From NCBI GenBank assembly GCA_002633005.1, contig NMRA01000078.1, positions 252,587 to 316,586 on the forward strand: a stretch of 64,000 nt of DNA, in the 5' to 3' direction. Shown here in pieces: positions 34,001 to 44,800 of the stretch (positions are counted from its first letter, which is position 1; each line of letters starts with the position of its first letter). The position numbers were made by a program, and so were the translations under genes. Under the pieces are notes generated by a model that did not search any database, was not told where the DNA came from, and was given only the letters and a program-made list of their open reading frames with translations. This stretch comes from Phoronis australis (lineage: Eukaryota; Phoronida; Phoronidae).

Positions 34001-35711
34001 CAGATAAATAACAAACAAGATAAATTACTATTAGCCTGTATCAAACCTGCAGTATGTAGCACTGTCCGTCCATTCTTACTGACAGAGTGTGCTAGGAGCG
34101 AGTCGTGATGTAGCAAACACTGCACAATCGACATGTTGCCTTGCCTGCACGCTAAGTGCAAGCTATTCCATCCATCTTTGTTGCACAAGGAGGGGTCAGC
34201 ACCATAGGAAATGAGGTCACGGACAATGTCAAGGTCATCCTTACAACAGGCCAGCATCAGAGGTGTCCTGGGGAGAAGTTTGATTGATTGATCAATTGAT
34301 TGACAGCATCATCACAATATAGCTACCAAAAAAACCAGATAAGTGTACCACTATTTCACAAAAAATAGCATTAAAAACATCGGCACTCACTATGGACAAC
34401 CCTAGACATGGTTTTTGAGCATTTTTATCAAAGTTTTGTTAGAGAAAATTTGGTGAATGCTGGTGAGAGGACTTCTTCCCTATCAATGTATCTTTCAAAA
34501 AATGACATTTTGCCAAAAACGCACGGTCACATGACCACAAGAATGGTACAGTGTTGTGAATAACATGATTAGACTTGTCTCGATTCCAAGTTTCATAAAA
34601 TAATTATCTACCTTTTGTGAATTGACAGTCGCTAGTTACTTTAGATATTTCAAGAAGACAACATTTTAATTAAGGGTACACATAACCTTAAGGATACCAA
34701 AGCATAACAGATGTTTGAGAGTTTGGGTTAATACAACAGGATAAGTCAGACATGTACACAGTGATACTTCTAATACAGAACAGCAGTGCTGTACTGGTAA
34801 AATTAGAGGCAAGAAGGTGCCCAGCTCACTGCATCGCCTTGAGCACTGAATGGAACTTATGATGCATAGACGCTACGTTCAAACACCAAAAGGTGGTTGG
34901 CTGCACCTACGTGCGCCTACACCCCACTACAGCACTGCAGAACAGTCTATACCTTACTACTCTTAATCTTCAGTACTGTGGAGCTTCCTCAAATTCAAAA
35001 AAAATAATGGCCAATATGGTAATTTTTCATTTTCAAACGCTCACTGCATTGCCAAAAATGTTCAAAATTTCATCTCGTTTTTCATAACGATTCATTTTTC
35101 CTTTTTTTTCAGGCAGATTGCACCAAGCTCAGCAAGTGCATTGTAGCACTTGTACTGTAAGTTCCAGGGTTCAGAGCCAGTGAAAGAGGCCATTTTGCAA
35201 TGAAAGTCACACAAAGGTATGAAACCAAGTCTCCCTGACTTTTTGCTATATCCCACATGCATGTAACGAGTAAAAAAAGCTGACTCCAATCTGGGTATTA
35301 GCACAAAGGAAAATTATGGTTCCACAGTCCAACCCTCAGTTTGAGTCCTTGTTTGCATGTTTACACCAAGAGAACTCAACACAATATTTCAGATTCTTAC
35401 CAGTCAGCTCTCTTCAGACTGTCCACTTTCACGCCAGCACTAAGCAAGAACTGTACGCAGCCCGCATGTCCACTCTGAGAAGCCTCGTGCAGGGGGCGCT
35501 TACCATCAAAGTTCGACAACTCAAAGTTCACACCGACGTCTTGAAAGTACTTAAGGAACTCCACATGCCCAAACCTTGCAGCAACATGGCTGACAGTGTC
35601 CTTAGATTTGTTGGTGATCAACATCCATTCTTGATTAGCATAACGTTCCAAGATATGCCCTTGAAACTTGTCAAAGTTGCCCTGCCGCACGAGTTTTAAA
35701 ACCTCCTCCAT
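30954..35711 (-). CDS. ANKRD16: ANKRD16 ankyrin-repeat protein, complete (6 exons)
   Basis: Minus-strand exons 35711-35401, 34267-34047, 33077-32929, 32459-32301, 31749-31671 and 31051-30954 join in frame (1017 bp) to 338 residues; human ANKRD16 has about 361. It is almost entirely ankyrin repeats. Matches to human include KRPLHEA..GH..CV..LL, LKRADWTPLM, NKDGWNS, HTA.LHGKLDVVKVL and SLMDA.. SGHV.VAR. In mammals ANKRD16 binds alanyl-tRNA synthetase and helps stop mischarging of serine. Here only the fold and similarity are seen. The ATG at 35711 is chosen because the frame upstream holds only TTG codons and then a TGA. Orientation is convergent to the Kv1 gene. Confidence 0.93.
31401..31603 (+). 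mobile_element. MITE-like element, family D (diverged copy)
   Basis: The left end AAATTCATCTCAAACTGATC and the right end AGCAAGTTGAGACCACTTTC resemble family D ends. AACACTTTTAATCTGAGTAAGG matches the same position in other copies. It lies in ANKRD16 intron 5. Confidence 0.4.
31671..31749 (-). CDS. ANKRD16: ANKRD16 exon 5
   Basis: The acceptor is GTTTGTTGTTCGCAG and the donor CAG/gtaaac. It encodes EGHTAMVERLLTLGADVTLT and DQHGRS, the second helix of one repeat and the loop into the last. Human has [21 protein letters not shown] here. Confidence 0.92.
32301..32459 (-). CDS. ANKRD16: ANKRD16 exon 4
   Basis: The acceptor is CTCCTTAAATTCAG and the donor AAG/gtgaat. It encodes ASLHQTDTRGRHCVH, LCLLVEEYHANIDEQ and GLTPLHLAAK: one repeat plus the start of the next. 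Phase 0 at both ends. Confidence 0.92.
32929..33077 (-). CDS. ANKRD16: ANKRD16 exon 3
   Basis: The acceptor is CCTTCTTTTTAG. It encodes LHGKLDVVKVLVNQCGCRLD and SSLMDALRSGHVTVARFLIG. The donor gtgagt after CAAGGT is preferred to the GT two bases earlier because it gives phase 0 into the next exon. Confidence 0.92.
33781..33857. repeat. Inverted repeat cluster in ANKRD16 intron
   Basis: ATGTTCCATGTGA (33781-33793) faces TCACATGGAACAT (33807-33819), and the same 13-mer recurs at 33845-33857. It lies in the intron 33078-34046, where nothing else is recognised. Confidence 0.8.
34047..34267 (-). CDS. ANKRD16: ANKRD16 exon 2
   Basis: The acceptor is CTTCTCCCCAG and the donor GCAG/gtttga. It encodes TPLMLACCKDDLDIV, then LCNKDGWNSLHLACRQG and GRTVLHTAG. 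It aligns with human TPLMMAC and NKDGWNSFHIASREG. Confidence 0.94.
34790..34940 (+). repeat. Dispersed repeat (copy 2)
   Basis: Shared in order with 17032-17172, with TGCATAGACGCTACG-type sequence extra in the middle. It lies in ANKRD16 intron 1 (34268-35400), where nothing else is recognised. Confidence 0.6.
35401..35711 (-). CDS. ANKRD16: ANKRD16 exon 1
   Basis: It starts MEEVLKLVRQGNFDKF and ends VDSLKRADW split across the donor GACTG/gtaaga. It encodes the N-terminal cap and first repeats. Phase 2 at the end. Confidence 0.93.
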
Positions 35712-38700
35712 CAACTGGAGATCCAATCTCTTCAGTCAGTTGAAAAGACAGCACTAGGGATTTGCCTGAGGTAGACATTCAAATAGTGAATTTCTACCAA
35801 CTGTCCAATGTTAGGTTAGAACTGCTTGGTGACTGGTAATCAAGTCATGGCATTTACCCAAAATACTGTGAGTCAGTAGGCAGAAATCCAATTATCATTA
35901 CCATATATCTGGGCAATATTCAGTTGACAGTTGGAAGCACACTGACAGGGACGATCGCGACTGTTCTGGTGGACGAAATTTGATCAATTTGTCAGTTCTT
36001 CAATTATGTTACTTTTTTCATTTTTCATTGTCTTTTGTGCTTACAGGGTTTCCCTATTTTGGTATACTAACCTCATGGCCTACTTGGTAACCCAGAAAAT
36101 TTGACAGGTTGCATTTAATGAATGATGTTATACCAAGCATCGAGCCCTGCCAACAAGAACATCATTCATTTCAAGGGTTGAGATTAGGTTAGAATTCTTG
36201 AGATCAAAATGTTTAGTAACACTCTTCTATTTCTGAAGTACAAAAGAAAGTGTAGTCAATGCAAACACTTGATTAACTACACCGATTCTTCTGAATCGTC
36301 GATTGATAATGACTTTCAGCTTTAAACCAATCTAAAGTCTTAGCTACTTGAGCCAGTGGAACCAGTGAAGTCAAACAGGTGCCGTCAGTGGTATGGGGTG
36401 GCCTTTAATTGTCTGTGACTTCAGCCAACCGCATTCCTAAAACTTAAATTTCATGAAGTAAATTTAAATAGATTTTTAATAAGGAGAGTGTCAAATACTT
36501 GTAAAAATATATTAATTATAAGCACATACATTAAAAACGATTGAAACAAAGATTTGAAGTCCATAAAAATTAGACAGTTTCTATATTACAGGATTACCAA
36601 AAATTGCCCTTTCGTTCATGTGATGTCACTCACAGGTCAGGAGCAGATGATCATTTGATGATTGAAAGTCATACTCTAGTCTTAGACTGTACCACCTAAT
36701 CAACTTGACTCCCCACCCCCTTCGTTTCAGCTCCAGTTGAGACGGTGGTACTGTCCAACTCTTACTCTCTACTACTAGTACTAGACTCAGTCTCTACTAG
36801 TACTAGAATATTGCAGGTGATTGCCTAGCCTTTGGTAATGTTGCCGGCAAATTGATTTGACTCGGCAATTAATACAAACACATGCACTCAGGTTCTCTGT
36901 GCAGAGCATTATTAACTACTACTCGCTCTACTGGTATGTCAATTTACCCTAATGCGGGACCACTCGTACTTAGCATCTGCATGTACGTGTTTTTAAATCT
37001 CACAAACCGGAAGTATCGTCTGGTGCTGCCACCTTTTAGACAAAATTGTTTTTCGCTCAACAGAAAAATAATGTAGTTCGACAGTAAATAATTGAATATA
37101 ATTCTGTAATGTTACAATCCTGGTAAAAACAAACACAAAAAGTTTTAATTTGCTAAAAATTCTATAATCAAAATGGAGTTCTACTGCATTCATCACAGTG
37201 TAGTCAACAAAATCCAAAGGTTTACGTCAGTCATCACTGTTTTTTAACACCCTCTAAACACACCAATATGGAGACGGCTGCTGCAACGTAGGTACAATTC
37301 TATCGACTGTTTATTTAATATACACGCTGTAAGCAATACCAGAAAAAGTATAAATTTCAGCTGCATTGAAAAATTAAAGTCCTCTTTCTGTAATTTACGA
37401 ATCTGGTTACCAATCAGATGTAATTTTAACATGGTAACCTTGACGGCTATCGTCACTGTGCCTGAAACTGTCTGTCAACTCAATTACTCAAAACGATAAA
37501 AGTCAGGTGCCGACAACGCTCATCTCATGACATCTACATGATCTCTCATTCTATCATCATATGACTAATGATCACTTTTTGTCACGTTTTTAACTCGGGC
37601 TCTGAATCTAAAATAATTGTTGAAGCAATAAATTTGTACTTTAAGATTGCCTGTTGTCCTACACCTTACTTCATCATCTCAAACAAAGGTCAGAGGTCAG
37701 AGTCAATGAGACTTTGACTAGACAACTTCGAGTTGTTTAGCAAGTGTAGTAGCTGCACTGAACACTGTAAAGCATGGGACATACATTGATTGGAAAAAAA
37801 CTGAAGCACCAGTAGTTAATTATAAACACATGGCAGATATCATGGGAAATTGTAAAGACCTCTTGTAATCACTCACCATCCTTGTCTAGATGTTGTGTCA
37901 TCCTTGCATTTGGGCCTGTCAGCCAGAGAGACATTGTCTATTGTCGAAGTGTTCAGAGAGGTATATCGGACCTAAATGATGCAACTGTGAATGGAAATGT
38001 TCTTTCCAACATTCCCCTTGATCGTGCGGAACTGGCATCAACTACCGTGCTGAATCATAGAATAACCCCTTGCTGTGACTGCGTCCCCCCATCACAAGGA
38101 ATGACACGTTGGATCCGCCATGTGGACTTTGGTTGGCCCCCTGTCTACCCACCTCTCAAGGACGTGTGCACATCTTGTCTACTCTGTACTTGTGAACCGA
38201 GCTGTAGTTTGGTGCCTGGGTAAAAAGTCACATCTGTGTAGAGACCCTAATTTTCAAGCGTAAAAGAAAACGAACATAATTCACGTAATCTGGCTTCTTT
38301 CAAGAAATTAGAGGTTTCCTGCTTACTTCACATATTTCAGTGGCAGATGCCACAATTCTTTTTTTTTCGGTTTTTAATCACCAAAAATTATTCTCCATCA
38401 ATTTCCAAGATTCTGGACACAGTTCAAACGATGATTATTGTGCAGTCAACATGTTCAAGCTGTTCATTTTTTTCTGAAGATGGTGCTGTTTCTTTTTTCG
38501 TTTGAGAAACAATTAATTAAACGGACTGCTATTCATTGGCAAAACAGAGCTGCAGCATAATTCAATGGAAAAAGTAAAATAATCCCTAGGTCATTTTTAT
38601 GTGGTATTTAAAGAAAATTTAATAAATAAATTTACAAAATGTAAAAAAAATGGATTTTTTTCTTTGCTTATACTAATTTCTTTGTTTTTTGGAAACAGAA

Positions 38701-39535
38701 AATCAGGGTATCCGTTGCTGTATCCCAGGTTGTAACAGCGAATTTCTCTGAATTTTGAGAAGTGACTGGTTTTGGTTTTATTCTGTGTTTTAGAGAAATA
38801 TTTATCATGTACCGTAAAGCACCAAAACGGTTTGAAGATTATGTTTTCAAAATTTTTTATCGTTGGGAAGATGAGCGAGTACCGTTTGTAATGGTCCACT
38901 TGATGAACAAAATTATGAAAGTTCTGAGCAGCAACTTTCCCGGGAAATGGTGATTTATATAGTGAAAAAAATATTACAAAGGTTATGAGTAATCGTCATG
39001 TATTTGCATTTGTCCAAAAACTATGGAATTGATAAAAGTATATTGTTTCTGAAAGTAGAAAATTGGATAATGGTTGAATATAACATTCTGGAATTTTGAG
39101 AACCGGTTTTCTCCACTGAATAACTGGTTCTCAAAATCTGCGCACGTTATCTCCAACTATTGCTGAAAATTGTTTGATCAATTTTAAGCATTTTCTTAAG
39201 TACAGCAATTCTTCACAAACATCGCACATAATAACGGGAGATGATTGAAATTCTATTTTGCCAAATTTCTTCCCAAAAATCAAGGTTATGAAAGTTATGG
39301 TCTGTTACGAACATAGTTTTGGTACTGGGCGGATGTCATGAAACAACAGTTGGTAAAATTTCCGCCGTTGCTAGCAAGCCATGGTAGCCAGCCTTTGGTA
39401 AATGGAAAAATTGCAGTTTTGACAATTATTTTTGTGCATAACAAGTTTAGAATTACCTTATAAAAGACAAAAAAATTTTAAATTAAATTCAGTAACAGTA
39501 AACAATGCTTCTCTTATTGAATCACTTGTCTTGCG

Positions 39536-39607
39536 GCTGTCATTCTTTAGCTGACTGGTTAAGACGCCAGACTTTGGGGTTGGGATTTGGACGTTTGATA
39601 TCATGCT
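39536..39607 (+). repeat. Degenerate tRNA-like sequence (SINE head or tRNA relic)
   Basis: TTAGCTGACTGGTTAAGACG is a good A-box-like sequence. The B-box position reads GTTTGATATCA, a degraded GTTCGAATC. The stems do not pair well, so a working tRNA is unlikely. Confidence 0.4.
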
Positions 39608-39768
39608 GGACCAAGAGTAGTTATCAGCATTAACAGGCGGATTGGGTTTGTGGCAGTGTTTTTTTCCGAATACGTTTGCAATTCCGTTATACGACTTATT
39701 GGCGTTGTATTATATACTTTGAAATCTGTTGTCTTCGAATGATTTCATGAGTTTGCACGGGAAGGATG

Positions 39769-39922
39769 CATAGGTGGATTGAGGGAAATCAAGGGGGTCA
39801 GGACACCCTTTTTTCCTTTGATTTCAGTGATATCTCATCTAGAATTTTCAAAGTGTTGACTTGTATCCCTTTTTAAAAAATCCTTTATCTGACCCCCTTT
39901 TCTAAAATCCTGGATCCGCCCC
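39769..39922 (-). mobile_element. Small inverted-repeat element, family A (copy 2, reverse)
   Basis: This is the reverse complement of 2838-2993 over essentially its whole length of about 154 bp. It runs from CATAGGTGGATTGAGGG to CCTGGATCCGCC. The shared interior includes TTTGATTTCAGTGATATC and CTAGAATTTTCAAA. Confidence 0.7.
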
Positions 39923-41516
39923 TGGGATGTATGACCGTCAGTCATCCCGGTTTCATACTCTTGCCATCTTGATCTCTACAAAGGAAAGACCCATCATGTT
40001 TAAGGTCTCTGCTTGATTACTGGTTTGTCATTTGCTTGTCTCAATGGCACGTCATAAAATTGTCTCAAAAGCTTTTAAAATTGGTGTGATGTTTGTTTTC
40101 CTATAATATGACCTGGGAGAACATTTCTAAAGGTTGTTGACAGTCAACCATGCTTTTTTGTCCAAGTCAGTGTCCATGCTGTTAGAGACAGTCTTAGGTC
40201 ATTCCAAAAAGTAAGTTTTAAAATTACTCTTGTTTGTTTATTCACCAAATAGTTCATGACAATGACAGATTTATACTGTACATCTCTGATGAACAGTTGA
40301 TTGGTCATAGACATCTGCCTATCAGAAAACCCAAATTTTTCTTGCTGGCTCAAAAGTTGACCGACAGACATTTTATCTTGATATCCAAAACATGTTAGAA
40401 ATTTCTCAGAGTTTCATGCTGAATCATTGAGACAACCCATCATACATGAACTCATTTCTGTTTTGCATGTTTTGAAAAAGACACAAAATAGCCATTGCAT
40501 GTAACTTGAGCCGCACAGAATTGTTTACTTTGAATCTTTTTATTATTATTCCATGACTCGTTGATGTTGTGTCTCCTGTGCTTTCTGAGTTCAGGCTAAC
40601 ATTATTTATTATGTAAATTATAATAATCAATGGTTCTGGACCAACTGGTTATTAAGTTCTGGTCCCTGTAGAAATTTGCCTGTCATTTAAATTTACGTTG
40701 ACTTTCTTGGTTGAAAGTTGAGGCCACGACGTATGACCTTGTCGGATGGTACACATTAAAGCTAGCAAGTTCAGTGTCACGTAAGTTGGGACCTAGAGGC
40801 CTCGGCAAGGTGCGAGTTAATTCGTTCGTATGTCACGCTTATAATGATTTGGTGACTGTGGATGGAAGTTATCCATACTTATCCCAAAAACCATCGGAGT
40901 TAAATGAATAAATAAAATTTATGAACTCTTTCAAATAGAAATGAAGAAAGTCAACACTGAACAAAATTCAGGACAGCATTATGCAGCGGTACACGAGTAG
41001 TAAAAATACTTATTCATGGCGGCACACATGAAAGTGGTTTAAGATTGCCTAAACACGTGTTATTGGATGGATCTTACTGAAGCTATTATAATGAACAAAT
41101 AGTAAAACGCATACCATTCGTTTAATTTCTACCGCCATGCAATCGAACTTCGCTATATCGCTTCTGAATTGCTGACATTCAGTTTCCAAGGTATTTTTGC
41201 TTTCATTTGATTATTACAAATGCGCAAAACTTGCAACGTTTAATTGCTTTGTGTGTAGATTTGTTGATTAGTTCAATGTAATAGCTAAAATATTTTGCCA
41301 GTCCGAGGCATCGGTGGACATATTAAATGATTCCGGTCTGACTTAAAAAAGCCTAGTAAAATACTGGTATTAACCGGTAAACGCACACAATGTCTGATAA
41401 TGATTAACATATAAATAATGGCTCTGTGTCTGATTCATTCTGTTTGTTTTTAGGTGGCTACACTAGCTGTGAAATGCATGGGAGTTTGCTAGCAGTATCT
41501 TTTTACTGTTGTGAAG

Positions 41517-41817
41517 ATGGCGAGTGAGGTGTGTCACAACAACCAGTCGTACGATGGCCAAACCACTGGCGACAGAGGCGTAGCTGACACCAAGAGAGGT
41601 CACTACCGGCAACAGAGTGCGGAGAGCCGGTCGTCAATTGTCGACGATTTATTGTTTGAGATTTACGAGCGCTGGCATTACTCCCATCGAGATAGCTTGG
41701 ACAGTGATACCTTTACAGAGTACTCGAGTGCTGAGGTCCTATCTCACAGTCGTCATAGCTACCACTGGGCGGAGCGTGAGGACAATTGCCTGTCACAGTC
41801 TCAGCTACAAGCTAAAA
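41517..41817 (+). CDS. TBC1D30: TBC1D30 exon 1
   Basis: It starts MASEVCHNNQSYDG in a GAAGATGGCG context and ends QLQAKS with gtaagt at 41818, phase 1. It is Ser-rich and probably disordered, with the conserved SSIVDDLLFEIYE and RDSLDSDTFTE blocks. Confidence 0.85.
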
Positions 41818-44800
41818 GTAAGTCAACAAATTGTATGGACTTGAAATCTTAATCCTACGGACTTAGTCTCATTTTTCTGTTCTACTTAATTCCTCGGTCT
41901 CGTACGACGCTCATCCAATCAGGTTGTGGCAGATAAATGGGTCATATCAACCTACAGTTGGGCTATTGTCTGGGGAATGTTGAGATTGTTGTACGTCCGG
42001 GCGTCAGCGTCAAAAATCTGCCATTGCTGCAATTGATAGGATAAAATATTGCCTGATCACGTTAATCATTTGAAGAAAACTCCATCTGTGGGATTGGCCG
42101 AGCTTCGCTTGGTATGTGACCACTCATAAGGATGTAATCTGGTGCTTTTATGAAAACATGATCAAACAGACAAGAAAATAATACGAGTTTTCTCTTGCGT
42201 AGGACCTAACAGTCTTCAAATACTAAGTTATATTTTGTATTCACCTTGACCTAAATCATAATATACAATAAAATCTCACCGATTTAGGACACAACATGGC
42301 GGACAAGTGAAATTTTTTTTCACAAGTGATTAGTAACATAGTAGTACTTTGCGATTCTTTACTTAAACTACGATCAGACAACATTTGGATAAATTTTGGG
42401 AACTCACAACAATGTAAGATACCATTGAAAAATGGAAAAAGACAATTTTGGCAAGACAAGTTTTTCGAAATAACCACGCCACACTAAAATTCACTATCCT
42501 GCCAGGCGGTGATCAGGCCTTTGGTGGAAAGGCGTTCAGTGCCATCTACAGATCCCATGTAACGCGGACGGGAGGTTTTTAATTTGCTGGCATGAAAAGT
42601 GTTTTAACACCTTTCCTGCTATCATGATGCCAGCAAATTTTCTCTGATGTGCACTGGGATGTACAGAATGATGCGTTACGTAAATAGGCAAACCTCTTGA
42701 AATATGCATGGATGAAGGGCATCATGTCTCATGTGTTTCCCACCGTGAAAAAGAATCCGCGGCTGCATAATCAGTGGCGCGGGAGAATTCAAATCGTAGC
42801 CGATGCTAAAAAGCTAAAAGAAATAAGTGAACTTGGCCTAATTAAATAATGGGAGAGTTGACTATGTGATTTATTTCTCTGTTTTTAAATGAACGAACCA
42901 CTATGTGTCAGTGAATTTCTGTCCACCAGGTCTGAGCTGGGGTCAAGTGTAAGACCGTCTCAGTCTCATTACTCTAGAGAGGGTAATATGATGATAAGTA
43001 GAACAGAAAATATCATAACTTTCTCGCAGTTGGGATTCAAGCTCTAGTTAAGACAGTTTATGTCAATCCCTGATGCGCTGTTAACACTTCAGAAGTTGAT
43101 ACAGAGCAGTTGCCATGGTAATACTATATGTGTAAACAGAAGTTGACATGACTGAATATGTCAGTGCCGTGTCAATATTATCGCCATCTTTTGGGTCTTA
43201 CACAAAATTATCTTGTTCCGCGTTAACTATATGTCTTAGTATGAAAGTGAGGCTTAAGTGTACGTGCGGATGATTATTTTCCCGCTATATCTATGACTTC
43301 CTGTCGTTGCCTTTTACGAGACTTTTAGTTCAACCATTGCCTGGTACGGTACTTGTTTTTCTGTCTCAAAATATGCAAAATCTCTATCTCAACCTCAGCT
43401 AAAACTCACCATTTGTAATCTGTGAGCATGCGCATTTCACTTTCCTAACGAAAATGTTTGCCTTGCCACTTTTCAAGGCTTGTAATTTTTCTCTTTTAAG
43501 AGAGTTTCCTCTGTTTCGCTTTCAATTTCCTCGTATTTGATTTCCAGTTACCTCTTTTTTGTCTCTTTTTTCATCATTATTTTGACTTTATCCATGCAAA
43601 AATGTGTATTTCAGTTAAATTTTACAACGCAAAAAAATCTATCTATTTGTGGAACGACACGTCCCTGGAAATTTCCTCTCTTTTGTCATTGGTCAAATTC
43701 CAAGCCGTGACTGTTTCTGTGTCCTGTGAGTAAATGGCTGCTCGGCATGGCTAACCTTGAACTGTATCAATTTGTGCAATGTCACAATTAACAGGGCTTG
43801 AGGTAGTACGTCTAAAGTCAGGTGTGGGTGGTCAACAGGTGTTTTTCATTGTTGAGCCAGCGTTGGTTCAGTCAAGCTTCCCTTGGTTATAATTATATCT
43901 TTTATAGTGTTTTCATGTCCTTCACTGAACTTGACTCACTGGCAGTCCTGACCTAGTGTCAGACTGTTACATAGTAAGCTTACAAAAATTGTTATTTATT
44001 CCCAAAGATTTTATTGATTTTTTGACACTTAGGTATCGCTAGGGATTGTTCGCTTGCTACCCATAAATACACTTACTAATAAGTAATAAGAGTGAATTGT
44101 ACAAGGTTTTTCTGTCCATCGAAGTGAACCGTAGGTCTCAAATTTATTGTCCATTGTGGTAATGTACAATTTTCCACTATTTCTCACCAATTTGCTTTGT
44201 TCGCCAATAATTGTGTGATTGGTTTAACCCCAAGACTGAGTTTCACAGTTTTGCCTGAAAGCTAGAATCAGGCATCAGGTGGTGGTGGATAAAAATAATA
44301 ATGGTCCTGACTCATTTCATGTGGCATCAGGTAACTTTTTGAAAATAAAGACCTCTAAAATATCTCATCATTGCGCCAAAAAACGCAGAACTGAAACAAG
44401 CATGCTATTTTTGACTTAAATAAAGTACACGCTATGCCGTTCAAATGTTGGTAACGAAAGAACTTAAAAGTTCAACAACATTGTTCGACCATTTGTTGTG
44501 TTCTCAGACACTTAATTTATCTTTCTCTGACCAATGTCCTGAGGGTGATAATAATAACCCATATATCACTGTTTTGCCGTACTTTGAAATTGAAGCTTCA
44601 TCATACAGGTACAGTTAAACCAGCAAAATAGGTTGAGCTTGTGCCAATATTTAAAACTTTTTTGTCTACAAATTGAATAGAGCTTGCTGAAATTTAAATA
44701 AATGTTTTTAAAACCGATAAAATTTTGAGGTATGTATGTCGAGTGTTCCCAACAAATTTTGGGACCGCTGTAAAGTGCGAAGTTCACTTGAGCATTCCCA

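Larger units (their letters stand above)
35712..41516. other. Intergenic region between divergent ANKRD16 and TBC1D30
   Basis: About 5.8 kb separates the two start codons, so both promoters should lie here. No coding segment is recognised; the frame at 37882-38223 (+) has no known domain and no clear splice context. It holds a tRNA-like sequence (39536-39607), a family A element (39769-39922), and a short direct repeat of CTCTACTAGTACTAGA type near 36766-36806. Confidence 0.5.

Noticed and set aside
35316-35699. 127-residue plus-strand open frame
   Set aside because: The antisense shadow of ANKRD16 exon 1, whose minus-strand translation is clearly ankyrin.
35712-35726. Extension of ANKRD16 exon 1 upstream to a TTG
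   Set aside because: The codon is TTG and a TGA lies just upstream in frame; the ATG at 35711 is the natural start.
41511-41516. TBC1D30 start two codons earlier
   Set aside because: That codon is GTG; the first ATG in frame is at 41517 in a good initiation context.
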